In this document: positions 7,855-15,502 of the stretch, piece after piece
Layout of the letters: each line of letters opens with the position of its first letter
Position numbering within the stretch: the stretch's first letter is position 1
Assembly (NCBI RefSeq): GCF_014652415.1
Contig: NZ_BMYT01000006.1
Span: 62,447 to 126,446 of the forward strand
DNA from: Affinundibacterium macrobrachii
GTDB taxonomy: Bacteria > Pseudomonadota > Gammaproteobacteria > Burkholderiales > Burkholderiaceae_D
Direction: 5' to 3'
Length of the DNA: 64,000 nucleotides
Program-made: the position numbers and the translations under genes
Notes under the pieces: generated by a model
Seen by the model: the letters and a program-made list of their open reading frames with translations, nothing else
What the model was told of the DNA's origin: nothing
Databases searched by the model: none

Positions 7855-9339
7855 ATGAAATTAAATCCTGCAATCGCGATTGATGGTTATAAAGTCGATC
7901 ATCGCCGTCAATATCCCGACAACACCGAAGTGGTGTTTAGTAATCTTACTGCTAGAACCTCGCGCCGTGAATATACCGATCATGTGGTCTTCTTCGGCTT
8001 GCAGTATTTCATCAAGAACTTCTTGATAAAGAGCTGGAACGAAGATTTTTTTAATCAACCGAAGGAGGAAGTGCTGCGTCGCTTCGAACGCCGCATTAAC
8101 AATTATCTTGGTCCGAATAATGTCGGTACACAGCACATCGCCGATCTTCATCATCTCGGCTATTTGCCCATCAAAATCATGGCGCTGCCAGAGGGTGCGG
8201 TCTATCCATTACGCGTTCCATGCCTGGTGATATTCAATACGGATGAGCGTTTCTTTTGGCTCACCAACTATTTAGAAACGATCTTATCGACCAATGTGTG
8301 GGGCATGTGTACCAGTGCTACGACCGCCCATCAGTATAAAAAAATTCTTACATCGTATGCGCTCGAAACAGACGGCAGTGCAGAATTTGTGAATTGGCAG
8401 GGACACGATTTTAGCTTCCGTGGCATGTTCGGCGCAGAAGCTGCAGCGATGAGTGGTGCGGCCCATTTGTTGAGTTTTACAGGAACAGACACCATTCCCG
8501 CGATTGATTTTTTAGAGGATTACTATGGCGCGAATAGTGATTTAGAGCTAGTCGGCGGCAGCGTGGCGGCGACAGAACATTCTGTGATGTGTGCGGGTGG
8601 CATGGAAAATGAGCTGGAAACTTTCCGTCGTTTGATTCAAGATATTTATCCATCCGGTATTGTCAGTATCGTGTCTGATTCATGGGATTTCTGGCAGGTG
8701 ATGACCGATTTCACCGTCAAACTAAAAGAACAAATTTTGGCACGTGATGGAAAAGTGGTTTTCCGCCCAGACACCGGTTGTCCAGTCAAAATGATTTGCG
8801 GTGATGCAGATGCGCCTATTGGATCGCCAGAACACAAAGGTGCGATCGAATGTTTGTGGGAGGTATTCGGCGGCAGTGAAACGGCTAAAGGCTACAAACT
8901 GCTCGATCCGCATGTCGGTTTAATTTATGGTGATTCAATCACCATCGAGCGTGCGATGGCAATTTGTGCAGGGCTCAAAGCCAAAGGCTTTGCTTCAACC
9001 AATGTTGTATTTGGCGTAGGCAGTTACACCTATCAGTATGTAACGCGCGATACCGATGGCTACGCGGTGAAAGCGACCTTTGCCAAGATTGCCGGTGAAG
9101 ATCGTGAAATTTTTAAAGCGCCAAAAACGGGTGACGGCACCAAAAATTCAGCAAAAGGGCTAGTTGCCGTTTACAAGGACACAGACGGCGAGTACTACTT
9201 GAAAGATCAGGTCAGTTGGCATGAAGTGAATCACTGCGAATTCGCCACCGTTTTTGAAAATGGAAAACTGTCGAATGAAGTCACACTTGCGGAAGTCCGG
9301 GCAAGATTGGCTAGCAATATTGGATCAGATAAGCTGTGA
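7855..9339 (+). CDS. nadV: Nicotinamide phosphoribosyltransferase
   Basis: NAMPT converts nicotinamide and PRPP to NMN, the one-step salvage route to NAD. The 494-aa length matches the family. Family marks are DGYKVDH near the N-terminus, FTGTDTIPAID (the Asp of this GTDT motif favours nicotinamide over nicotinate in the human enzyme), a histidine in VAATEHSVM corresponding to the autophosphorylated His, FRPDTG, and GDSITIERA. AAGGAG lies 7 nt before the ATG. Encoded behind prs, so PRPP supply and use are coupled. An NMN adenylyltransferase is not seen in this window; housekeeping NadD could complete the route. Confidence 0.95.
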   Translation: MKLNPAIAIDGYKVDHRRQYPDNTEVVFSNLTARTSRREYTDHVVFFGLQYFIKNFLIKSWNEDFFNQPKEEVLRRFERRINNYLGPNNVGTQHIADLHHLGYLPIKIMALPEGAVYPLRVPCLVIFNTDERFFWLTNYLETILSTNVWGMCTSATTAHQYKKILTSYALETDGSAEFVNWQGHDFSFRGMFGAEAAAMSGAAHLLSFTGTDTIPAIDFLEDYYGANSDLELVGGSVAATEHSVMCAGGMENELETFRRLIQDIYPSGIVSIVSDSWDFWQVMTDFTVKLKEQILARDGKVVFRPDTGCPVKMICGDADAPIGSPEHKGAIECLWEVFGGSETAKGYKLLDPHVGLIYGDSITIERAMAICAGLKAKGFASTNVVFGVGSYTYQYVTRDTDGYAVKATFAKIAGEDREIFKAPKTGDGTKNSAKGLVAVYKDTDGEYYLKDQVSWHEVNHCEFATVFENGKLSNEVTLAEVRARLASNIGSDKL

Positions 9340-9466
9340 AATTCACGTTGTAGGTTCGATGCGCTTGCAATCATCTATGTGGGCGCTCAAATTAGTATCT
9401 CTTCGGATGAAACGGATACACGCAAAGACTGAAGTTTTGATTAACTAATTGAAGGATAGAATAGTT

Positions 9467-9976
9467 ATGGTCGCACTGATCCGAGCTGTCTGTGGCGATA
9501 TCACGAAGATCAACGTAGATGCGATCGTGAACGCCGCGAATTCGTCGCTGCTTGGTGGAGGAGGCGTGGATGGTGCAATACATCGGGCTGCGGGACCAGA
9601 GCTGGTGCACGAATGCCGTTTGTTAGGTGGTTGCAAGACAGGTGAAGCGAAACTAACAAAAGCGTATCGCCTACATGCGCAATACATCATCCATACGGTA
9701 GGGCCAGTTTGGCGAGGGGGAGAACAGGGTGAACCTGAACTTTTGGCCTCCTGCTACCGCCGTGCGATTCAGATCGCTTCGCAACAAGGCGTAACTAGCA
9801 TCGCATTTCCAAGTATCAGCACTGGTATCTATGCTTATCCCATAGAACTAGCCGCTACCGTTGCAGTCAAGGTTGTGAAAACTGCCTTGCAAGACGTTGG
9901 AACAATTGAAGAAGTCGTGTTTTGCTGCTACTCGAATGCTGATCTCTCTGTATATGAAAAAATACTCAATGCATAG
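9467..9976 (+). CDS. Macrodomain protein (O-acetyl-ADP-ribose deacetylase-like)
   Basis: Macrodomains bind ADP-ribose and many remove ADP-ribosyl or O-acetyl-ADP-ribose marks. The protein (169 aa) is a single MacroD/YmdB-type domain: [16 protein letters not shown], then the glycine loop [14 protein letters not shown] (about 26-39), and [11 protein letters not shown] near residue 126. The ATG at 9467 has GAAGGAT about 11 nt upstream; a TTG six codons earlier is possible. It lies 127 bp after nadV on the same strand, so it may be read with the NAD-salvage operon. Its substrate would be a product of NAD consumption, which fits the context. Confidence 0.9.
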   Translation: MVALIRAVCGDITKINVDAIVNAANSSLLGGGGVDGAIHRAAGPELVHECRLLGGCKTGEAKLTKAYRLHAQYIIHTVGPVWRGGEQGEPELLASCYRRAIQIASQQGVTSIAFPSISTGIYAYPIELAATVAVKVVKTALQDVGTIEEVVFCCYSNADLSVYEKILNA

Positions 9977-10034
9977 GAATGAGCGAGGCCTCATTTGAAA
10001 AAAGCTATCTCATCAAACAAAGAAAGTTTGCCCA

Positions 10035-10400
10035 ATGCGCGTATTGATTACTGGCTCGACCACATGGACAGATGTAAATGCTTTGCGCCGTGAACTAATC
10101 CAACTCCCTGCCAATAGCGTGATCGTCACAGGTGACACTCTAGGGGTAGATGCCAACGCAATCTCCATCGCAAAAGAGCTGGGACTTGGTGTTGAGGCGA
10201 TGCAAAAAACGAAGGAAGATTATCTACGCTACCCAACAGATGGCTGGAAAGGGCTTAATGATAGGATGCTCAAAACAGGCATCAACTTAGTACTTGCATT
10301 TCATGCTGATTATGACAAACCTGAAATGGCGCGTGGCACAAAACATGCGGTTGAACTGGCGAAACAAGCTGAAATTGAAGTACGAATCTTTCTTGCGTGA
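10035..10400 (+). CDS. SLOG-superfamily protein (DUF2493/YspA-like)
   Basis: The protein is 121 aa with an N-terminal RVLITGSTTWTD strand-loop, VIVTGDTLGVDANAISIAKELG and a later LVLAFH strand, matching the small SLOG-type (DUF2493) domain. SLOG domains are predicted to bind nucleotides or ADP-ribose/NAD-derived ligands, sometimes beside macrodomains. It sits 58 bp after the macrodomain gene in the same direction. No membrane segment or second domain is present. Its molecular function is unknown. Confidence 0.75.
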   Translation: MRVLITGSTTWTDVNALRRELIQLPANSVIVTGDTLGVDANAISIAKELGLGVEAMQKTKEDYLRYPTDGWKGLNDRMLKTGINLVLAFHADYDKPEMARGTKHAVELAKQAEIEVRIFLA

Positions 10401-10463
10401 TTTCGTTAATGACATTGCTATCTAGTTTGCTGTAGCTTTAAATTAAACGTCCAAGAATCTAAT

Positions 10464-11113
10464 ATGAAAAACTGCGATAACCCTCCTAATCCCATCATTG
10501 CGCTTGATGCCGACGGAGTGCTGTTGGATTACAACGCCGCTTATAGGAAGGCTTGGGAAAAAGCTTTTGGAGAATTACCAGCACTGCGTGATGCGAACGC
10601 TTACTGGGCGATGGATCGTTGGGGAGTGAATCGGCTGACAGGTAAAGAACTAGAACAATTTCGCGCAAGCTTTGATGAATCCTTCTGGAATAGCATACCG
10701 GCTCTGCCAAGTGCTGTGAGTGCCTGCGAAGCGTTATGTGCAGCTGGTTTTGAATTGGTTTGCGTATCCGCTATAGATTCGCATTTTCAAGCCGCGCGCC
10801 TTCAAAATCTTCGCGATTGTGGTTTCCCGTCGAGCGGGTGGTCGCAACCTCAAGTAACGGTAATGGGATTAGCCCGAAGGCTCAAGCACTACGAGAACTT
10901 CGACCGATTGCTTTCGTTGACGATTTTCTTCCCTATTTGCTTGGTATTCCCGAAGATATTCATGCCGCGCTCATTTTACGTGAACCAAATGGTAGCCCAA
11001 ATACAGGCGACGATTTACATTACGCCCATTCGCAACACACAAATCTCGCGGATTTTGCAACGTGGTGGATCAATGAGGGAAAAATGAGTGAATGCTCTTC
11101 TAGATCACTTTAA
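10464..11113 (+). pseudogene. HAD-family hydrolase with a single-base frameshift
   Basis: The N-terminal part (from ATG 10464) carries ALDADGVLLDYN, the HAD nucleophile motif, followed by a cap region. Near 10823-10828, in the TTTCCC run, the homologous reading moves from frame 3 to frame 2, where it continues as ERVVATSSNGNGISPKAQAL and IAFVDDFLPYLLGI, the HAD motif III-IV region, to a stop at 11113. The intact product would be about 215 aa. A one-base deletion in a short homopolymer explains this; a sequencing error is equally possible. It lies behind the SLOG gene, so it may have been part of the same operon. Confidence 0.75.
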
Positions 11114-11164
11114 ATCTATCGCTGACTTAAAGATGAATATGCTGATCAGTGTGATTCTTTATTA

Positions 11165-11722
11165 ATGAAGGTACGAGTCATGAAGTTAGTGAAACTTGAA
11201 GAAAATGTTTTTGAGATACCAGCCTTTCTTACTGACGAAGAGTGCGATTCACTAATTCAATTAAGTGAGTCAATTGGCTTTAATGCAGCCGATGTACAGA
11301 CGACATCTGGCAGACAATACTATACGCATATTCGGAATAATGAACGAGCTGACTATCAATCAAGTTCACTAGCCGAAACTTATTGGAAACTGCTATGTAG
11401 ATTTGAACTTCCAAACCATGAAAATAGGAATGCGAATGGCTTGTCTCCGCATTTCCGGTTCTACAAATACCTGCCTGGCCAAAAATTTAACATGCATAAA
11501 GATGGTCGCCAAAGAATTGGGGGCAATGAAACTATGTATACGTTCTTAGTGTATTTAAATGAGGATTATATTGGAGGTGAAACCTTGTTTAGGAACGGAA
11601 ATCTAAAGGTGTCGCCAAAAAAAGGTTCCGCAATTATCTTTGAACATCAGCTCTGGCACCAAGGTGTTGAGGTTGAAAGTGGCATGAAATATGTATTGCG
11701 TAGTGATGTTGTATATGGCTGA
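11165..11722 (+). CDS. 2OG-Fe(II) oxygenase (prolyl hydroxylase-like)
   Basis: A double-stranded beta-helix dioxygenase of 185 aa. FYKYLPGQKFNMHKDG holds the HxD iron ligands, GGETLF is the conserved strand after it, and HQLWHQGVEV with a following basic residue (KYVLRSDV) supplies the distal His and the 2-oxoglutarate-binding Arg. Members hydroxylate prolines or small molecules; the substrate here is not predictable. A second ATG at 11180 is an alternative start with AAGG upstream. It is the last gene of the NAD/ADP-ribose-related string. Confidence 0.8.
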   Translation: MKVRVMKLVKLEENVFEIPAFLTDEECDSLIQLSESIGFNAADVQTTSGRQYYTHIRNNERADYQSSSLAETYWKLLCRFELPNHENRNANGLSPHFRFYKYLPGQKFNMHKDGRQRIGGNETMYTFLVYLNEDYIGGETLFRNGNLKVSPKKGSAIIFEHQLWHQGVEVESGMKYVLRSDVVYG

Positions 11723-11781
11723 CAAGATCTTTTTGGACAGTCTTATTTTGCAATATCGCGCTAATTTTTATACTGATCCCA

Positions 11782-11918
11782 GTTTACGACTTTAATTGAA
11801 AAAGAAGTTAATATTAGGGACGAAATCGAACATTTGTTTACGACTTTAATTTCGATCCTGCCAGATTGAAGGCTTCGGAAAGCGGCGTAAAATATAAGGC
11901 TTAGTTTACGACTTTAAT
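11782..11918. repeat. Three exact 15-bp direct repeats GTTTACGACTTTAAT
   Basis: The identical sequence GTTTACGACTTTAAT occurs at 11782-11796, 11836-11850 and 11904-11918. The copies start 54 and 68 bp apart and the DNA between them is not repeated. They occupy the otherwise empty gap 11723-11988 upstream of the FitA-like antitoxin gene. The spacing is too irregular for a CRISPR array. They could be regulator sites or scars of repeated insertion; I cannot tell which. Confidence 0.8.
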
Positions 11919-11988
11919 AACCGAGAATAGCAATGCTATCGTTGTCGGATTAAACTGCTAGCATTGCAAGCACATAAGTGAGGGTGTG

Positions 11989-12201
11989 ATGACAACGAAA
12001 CTATTAGTAAGAAATATTGACGATGATATCGCTTTAGCGTTAAAACAGCGTGGTGCGGCAAATGGACGAAGCGCTGAAGCGGAACATCGTGAAATTTTAA
12101 GAGCGGCCTTGCAGCGTCCAACTCGGCGCTCTCTGGTTGACGTACTGACTAGCATGCCGAATGTAGGTTTGGATTCGGACTTTGACTGCCGCTCGGCTTA
12201 G
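11989..12201 (+). CDS. FitA/VapB-like antitoxin
   Basis: A 70-aa ribbon-helix-helix protein: TTKLLVRNIDDDIALALKQRGAANGRSAEAEHREIL is the FitA-type DNA-binding half, and the C-terminal RSLVDVLTSMPNVG-like tail would bind the toxin. GAGGG lies just upstream of GTG 11986 and ATG 11989; either could start. The FitB-like toxin frame begins 9 bp after its stop. With the toxin interrupted, the antitoxin may persist as an orphan regulator. Confidence 0.8.
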   Translation: MTTKLLVRNIDDDIALALKQRGAANGRSAEAEHREILRAALQRPTRRSLVDVLTSMPNVGLDSDFDCRSA

Positions 12202-12210
12202 GGAGGGCAC

Positions 12211-12621
12211 TTGTTTTTAGTTGATACGAACGTCATCAGTGAACGCCGTAAAGGCGCAAAAGCGAATATCGGTGTCAGGGAGTTTTAGAAAAACGTAGAT
12301 CCTGAGTCGGTCTATTTGTCGGTGCAAACGATAGGTGAAATTCGCGCTGGCATAGAGAAAATTTCTAAACGAGGCGATGCAGAACAAGCGAAGGTTTTAG
12401 AGCGTTGGCTAAATACGATTGTTCAGGATTATGCTGATCGGATTTTAGTTTTTGATGACGACTGCGCGCAGGTGTGGGGGAAGCTGATGGCATCACAAAA
12501 TCAACATCCAATAGACAAACAAATTGCATTGATTGCGCTAATCCATGGCTTGGATGTTGTTACCCGGAACAGTAATGATTTTGCCGCCACTGGTGTCAAA
12601 GTGATTAATCCGTTTAGGTGA
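12211..12621 (+). pseudogene. FitB/VapC-like PIN-domain toxin interrupted by an amber codon
   Basis: Starting at TTG 12211, with GGAGGG a few bases upstream, the frame reads LVDTNVISERRKG, the PIN N-terminus with its catalytic Asp. It then hits TAG at 12286-12288 and continues in the same frame with SVYLSVQTIGEIRAGIE and NPF at the end. In related toxins a Trp follows the Phe at this point, so a TGG to TAG change is the simplest explanation. Everything else is intact (136 codons), which suggests a recent loss. Restart at the GTG at 12316 would make only a PIN fragment without the first Asp. Confidence 0.85.
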
Positions 12622-13159
12622 AAAAGCTGCGCTGAATTAATCATTTGTACCGATCATTTGTATTGGCCGAATTTTTAGGTCGTGGTTCGCACAAGCAAAT
12701 CGCAATCGAAGAGGCATTAAAACTTAGATCGAATATGCAGAGGCTGAAAATCTCATATCACCAACCTCGCCAAGTTTGCTTTTTTAGTAGAGTAGACGAT
12801 CTACTACTTGCCTTAAAGGTCGCCTTTTGCGCGGAATAAGAAGCAAAATAAAAAGCCTCATGTCCCCAGTGCTGCATTGCACCCTTTATGCCTTAGACCA
12901 GAGGTAGAGAACTTAGCTCGCGAACTGTATAAGCTAGCGTGTAAAGGCTCAGAGTCTATGTGGGGCGAGTTGAAGGGGGAAAGAAGAATCATGAAATTTT
13001 GGAGTTCATGAACTCCTTCATTGAGACGCCTTGTTTACATGTCCTCAATCATTTCGCACAACAGCATGGCGAAGCGGGTGTGAAGCAGCTAGGTTCTAAT
13101 GCCAATGTCCATGTCGTTTCTGATCATTTGCTTTCAAATTATATTGAAAAACAACCCTT
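12622..13159. other. Gene-poor gap
   Basis: The 538 bp between the FitB remnant and the CadC-like gene hold no frame that I can support; two short plus-strand frames have no ribosome-binding site or protein-like composition. There is a small hairpin AGTAGA-CGA-TCTACT at 12791-12805. Nothing else is recognised. Confidence 0.5.
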
Positions 13160-15310
13160 CTACTGCACCAACACCGTCCGATAAATATCAATATTCTGCG
13201 GAGGTGATTGATGATAATACACGCCCGATTTACCTATATTGAAATGATAGCTGTCGCTGATCAAGATTGGTTTGGGTGATTGATTTACTATCTTTTGCAA
13301 GAGTTCTAAACGATGTCCGGCGCGGCGTTGCCAGTACCATGCTTCGCCGTGTTTTTGGATGTTGAAGATTCTGCCGGATAGCCAGTCGATTTTTTCTGCG
13401 TCGAGTTCGGTCACTTTTCTTGGTATCTTTCCGGCGTAGAGATCTCCTGCTTGATTGATCCACAGCGTGTCTTCTTCTTGTTCAGAAAATTTTGCGTACT
13501 GCCATTCGTCTTTTTCTAGCGAAGTGGTCTCACTGTCTAGGTGGTAGTAATTGATCTGCCATTTGCCATTGACGTTGATGCTAAAGGCGATGGTTTGATT
13601 GTCTTTGAATGAGACTGCGCGCATTTCTCTTTGCGGTAGTTTCGCTTTAGTCCACTGTCCTGAGATGGTGTCGATCAGGTGAATTTCGTTCAGGCTGAGT
13701 GCTAACAATTGCTTGCCGTCTGGTCGCCATTGCAGATCGATGTAATGCCTGCCATCGTTGAATTGACTGAGTCTTTTTGCTGTATTGTTTGAGGTACTAG
13801 GTGCAGCGTTGGAGACCGCTTGCCGTAGCCAAATTTCCTCGCCGCCAGTGGCCAAACTAATGAACGCTAGGGTTTGATTTTTTTCTGAAAAAGTCGCGAG
13901 TCTGTCATCGACTGAGTTGGTTACCAGTTCTTCTGAGTTCTGTGTGTCAAAGCGAAATTGGAGAATGTTCTGATTCGATTCGCCAGCGGGAAAGAGGTAG
14001 TCCTTGCCGTTGCTATGTCGTGTCGGTGCTCTTAAATTTAAACTCCCAGAATAGACCGGGTAGGCATTCTTGCCGCCTAAATCGTAACTGAGTAATTGAT
14101 TTGCTGGATGTTCGCCCATCAAGATCACGCGATCGCCTTGCTGACTCCAAATACCGCAGCAAATATAGGCATCGAGTTTGAATAGTAGTTTGAGTTGATC
14201 AGTGTCTAAATTGAGTTCATAAAAACCTTCCCATTGTTGCTTGTCGGGCGACGAGATCAATAGTTTATTTTGTGTAGGATGAAGGTCAAATTGGCTATTG
14301 CCACCGATGACTAATTCTGGTTGCGAAAGTCGGCGCTTTTTTCCCGTCTTTCTATCGAGTTCAAACAAGGAATACGGCGCATTGTGTCCTTCTGATTCTG
14401 CGTAAATCAGTTTATTCACATCGTGAGTGAATTCTATTTTTCCATAGCTACCAACTGGGCAGTTGTGAATCAGTTGCGGTTCAGAAAACCAAGCCCCTTG
14501 AAGTGTGCGGATGAAGTATTGGCAGGATTCGGGTGTTGTGACCAAATAGACGATCTGCGTGCCGTCATCGCTCCAATCGGCAGGGCCAACCGAGGTCGTT
14601 TTTGCTTCGCCATGATCGAATACGAAGACGCTTTCATCAGACAGTCTTTTTACCTTGAGGATCATTTTACGATCGCGCACTTCAACATAACTTAACAGCT
14701 TGCCGTCAGCAGATAAGTTAGGAAATACATCAGCACCGGCGTCACGCGTGAGTGCGACCGATTTGCCAGTGGTCGTGAGTGCTGGCGTTTGTTTGAATGA
14801 GATAAATTGGGCGAGAACAATAAAGCACGCAATCACGAACATGGCAGCGGCTGCCCACGCAAATTTGCGGGATGACTTTTGTGAACTTTCTACTTCAGCA
14901 GATTGCCGTGAATGCGCGCTTGTATCCATGCTCGCGGTATCTACTTGATCCGCTGTTGGCTGGCTAATTTCTGTGATATCTGCGAGGGGCTTGTGGGTTT
15001 CGATGGCGCGTACTTGGGCGATGAACTTATAGCCTTTCTTGGGAAAAGTGGCAATGAAACGTGGGCTTTTGGCATCGTCATCGAAATATCTACGCAACTT
15101 GGTGACCACTTTATTCACGGCGCTATCTGTCACAACCCGACCAAGCCAAACCGAATTGATGAGTTCGTCGCGGCTAACAATACTATCTGGGTGTTGGCAA
15201 AAATAACTGAGCAATTCGACTGCCATCGGCTCAAGCTGCCGCACTTGCTCTTTGCTGCTCAGGGTTTGTTGTTGATCGCAAAAAAGGAATTGTTCGATTT
15301 GCCAGCGCAT
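13160..15310 (-). CDS. CadC/ToxR-like membrane regulator with beta-propeller sensor
   Basis: The protein is 716 aa. Residues about 1-105 form an OmpR-type winged helix (LSYFCQHPDSIVSRDELINSVW, then KVVTKLRRYFDDD). A linker rich in Ser, Thr and Gln leads to one membrane helix near residues 150-172 (AAAMFVIACFIVLAQFI). The rest is a periplasmic domain with WSDDGTQIVYL-like and WRPDGKQLLAL-like blades typical of TolB/WD40 propellers. This build is that of one-component membrane regulators that bind DNA directly while sensing in the periplasm. It is divergent from the secreted CocE-type hydrolase with about 190 bp between, so that gene is the obvious target. No strong ribosome site is seen. Confidence 0.8.
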   Translation of the reverse strand: MRWQIEQFLFCDQQQTLSSKEQVRQLEPMAVELLSYFCQHPDSIVSRDELINSVWLGRVVTDSAVNKVVTKLRRYFDDDAKSPRFIATFPKKGYKFIAQVRAIETHKPLADITEISQPTADQVDTASMDTSAHSRQSAEVESSQKSSRKFAWAAAAMFVIACFIVLAQFISFKQTPALTTTGKSVALTRDAGADVFPNLSADGKLLSYVEVRDRKMILKVKRLSDESVFVFDHGEAKTTSVGPADWSDDGTQIVYLVTTPESCQYFIRTLQGAWFSEPQLIHNCPVGSYGKIEFTHDVNKLIYAESEGHNAPYSLFELDRKTGKKRRLSQPELVIGGNSQFDLHPTQNKLLISSPDKQQWEGFYELNLDTDQLKLLFKLDAYICCGIWSQQGDRVILMGEHPANQLLSYDLGGKNAYPVYSGSLNLRAPTRHSNGKDYLFPAGESNQNILQFRFDTQNSEELVTNSVDDRLATFSEKNQTLAFISLATGGEEIWLRQAVSNAAPSTSNNTAKRLSQFNDGRHYIDLQWRPDGKQLLALSLNEIHLIDTISGQWTKAKLPQREMRAVSFKDNQTIAFSINVNGKWQINYYHLDSETTSLEKDEWQYAKFSEQEEDTLWINQAGDLYAGKIPRKVTELDAEKIDWLSGRIFNIQKHGEAWYWQRRAGHRLELLQKIVNQSPKPILISDSYHFNIGKSGVYYHQSPPQNIDIYRTVLVQ

Positions 15311-15502
15311 GAATTTTTTAGAGAAGAGCGGTTGTCAGTTAGAAAAATATCACGTTCAGCGTGTTTTGTGCGCCTGCTTCCTACGAGGAATTAATGAAAA
15401 TTTGTCTAAGTTATCAAAAGTCATGAAAAGTCATGTTGTCGTCACGACATTTCTATTGTGTTTTTTTATGCTCGTTCACTTCATTCAACATGGAGTCAAG
15501 TT

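Noticed and set aside
10464-11087. Full 207-aa reading of the HAD gene in one frame
   Set aside because: After about residue 120 the sequence loses HAD character, while the adjacent frame keeps it, so the single-frame product is not the ancestral protein.
1-11722. Calling the region a proven anti-phage or phage NAD-reconstitution operon
   Set aside because: No effector such as TIR or Sir2 is present and NMN adenylyltransferase is missing; ordinary NrtR-controlled salvage explains prs-nadV without defence.
11782-11918. Possible CRISPR array
   Set aside because: Only three 15-bp repeats, too short and unequally spaced, with no cas genes in the window.
12645-13184. Two small plus-strand ORFs between the toxin remnant and the CadC-like gene
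   Set aside because: No start signal and low-complexity or atypical composition; the second overlaps the end of the regulator gene on the other strand.
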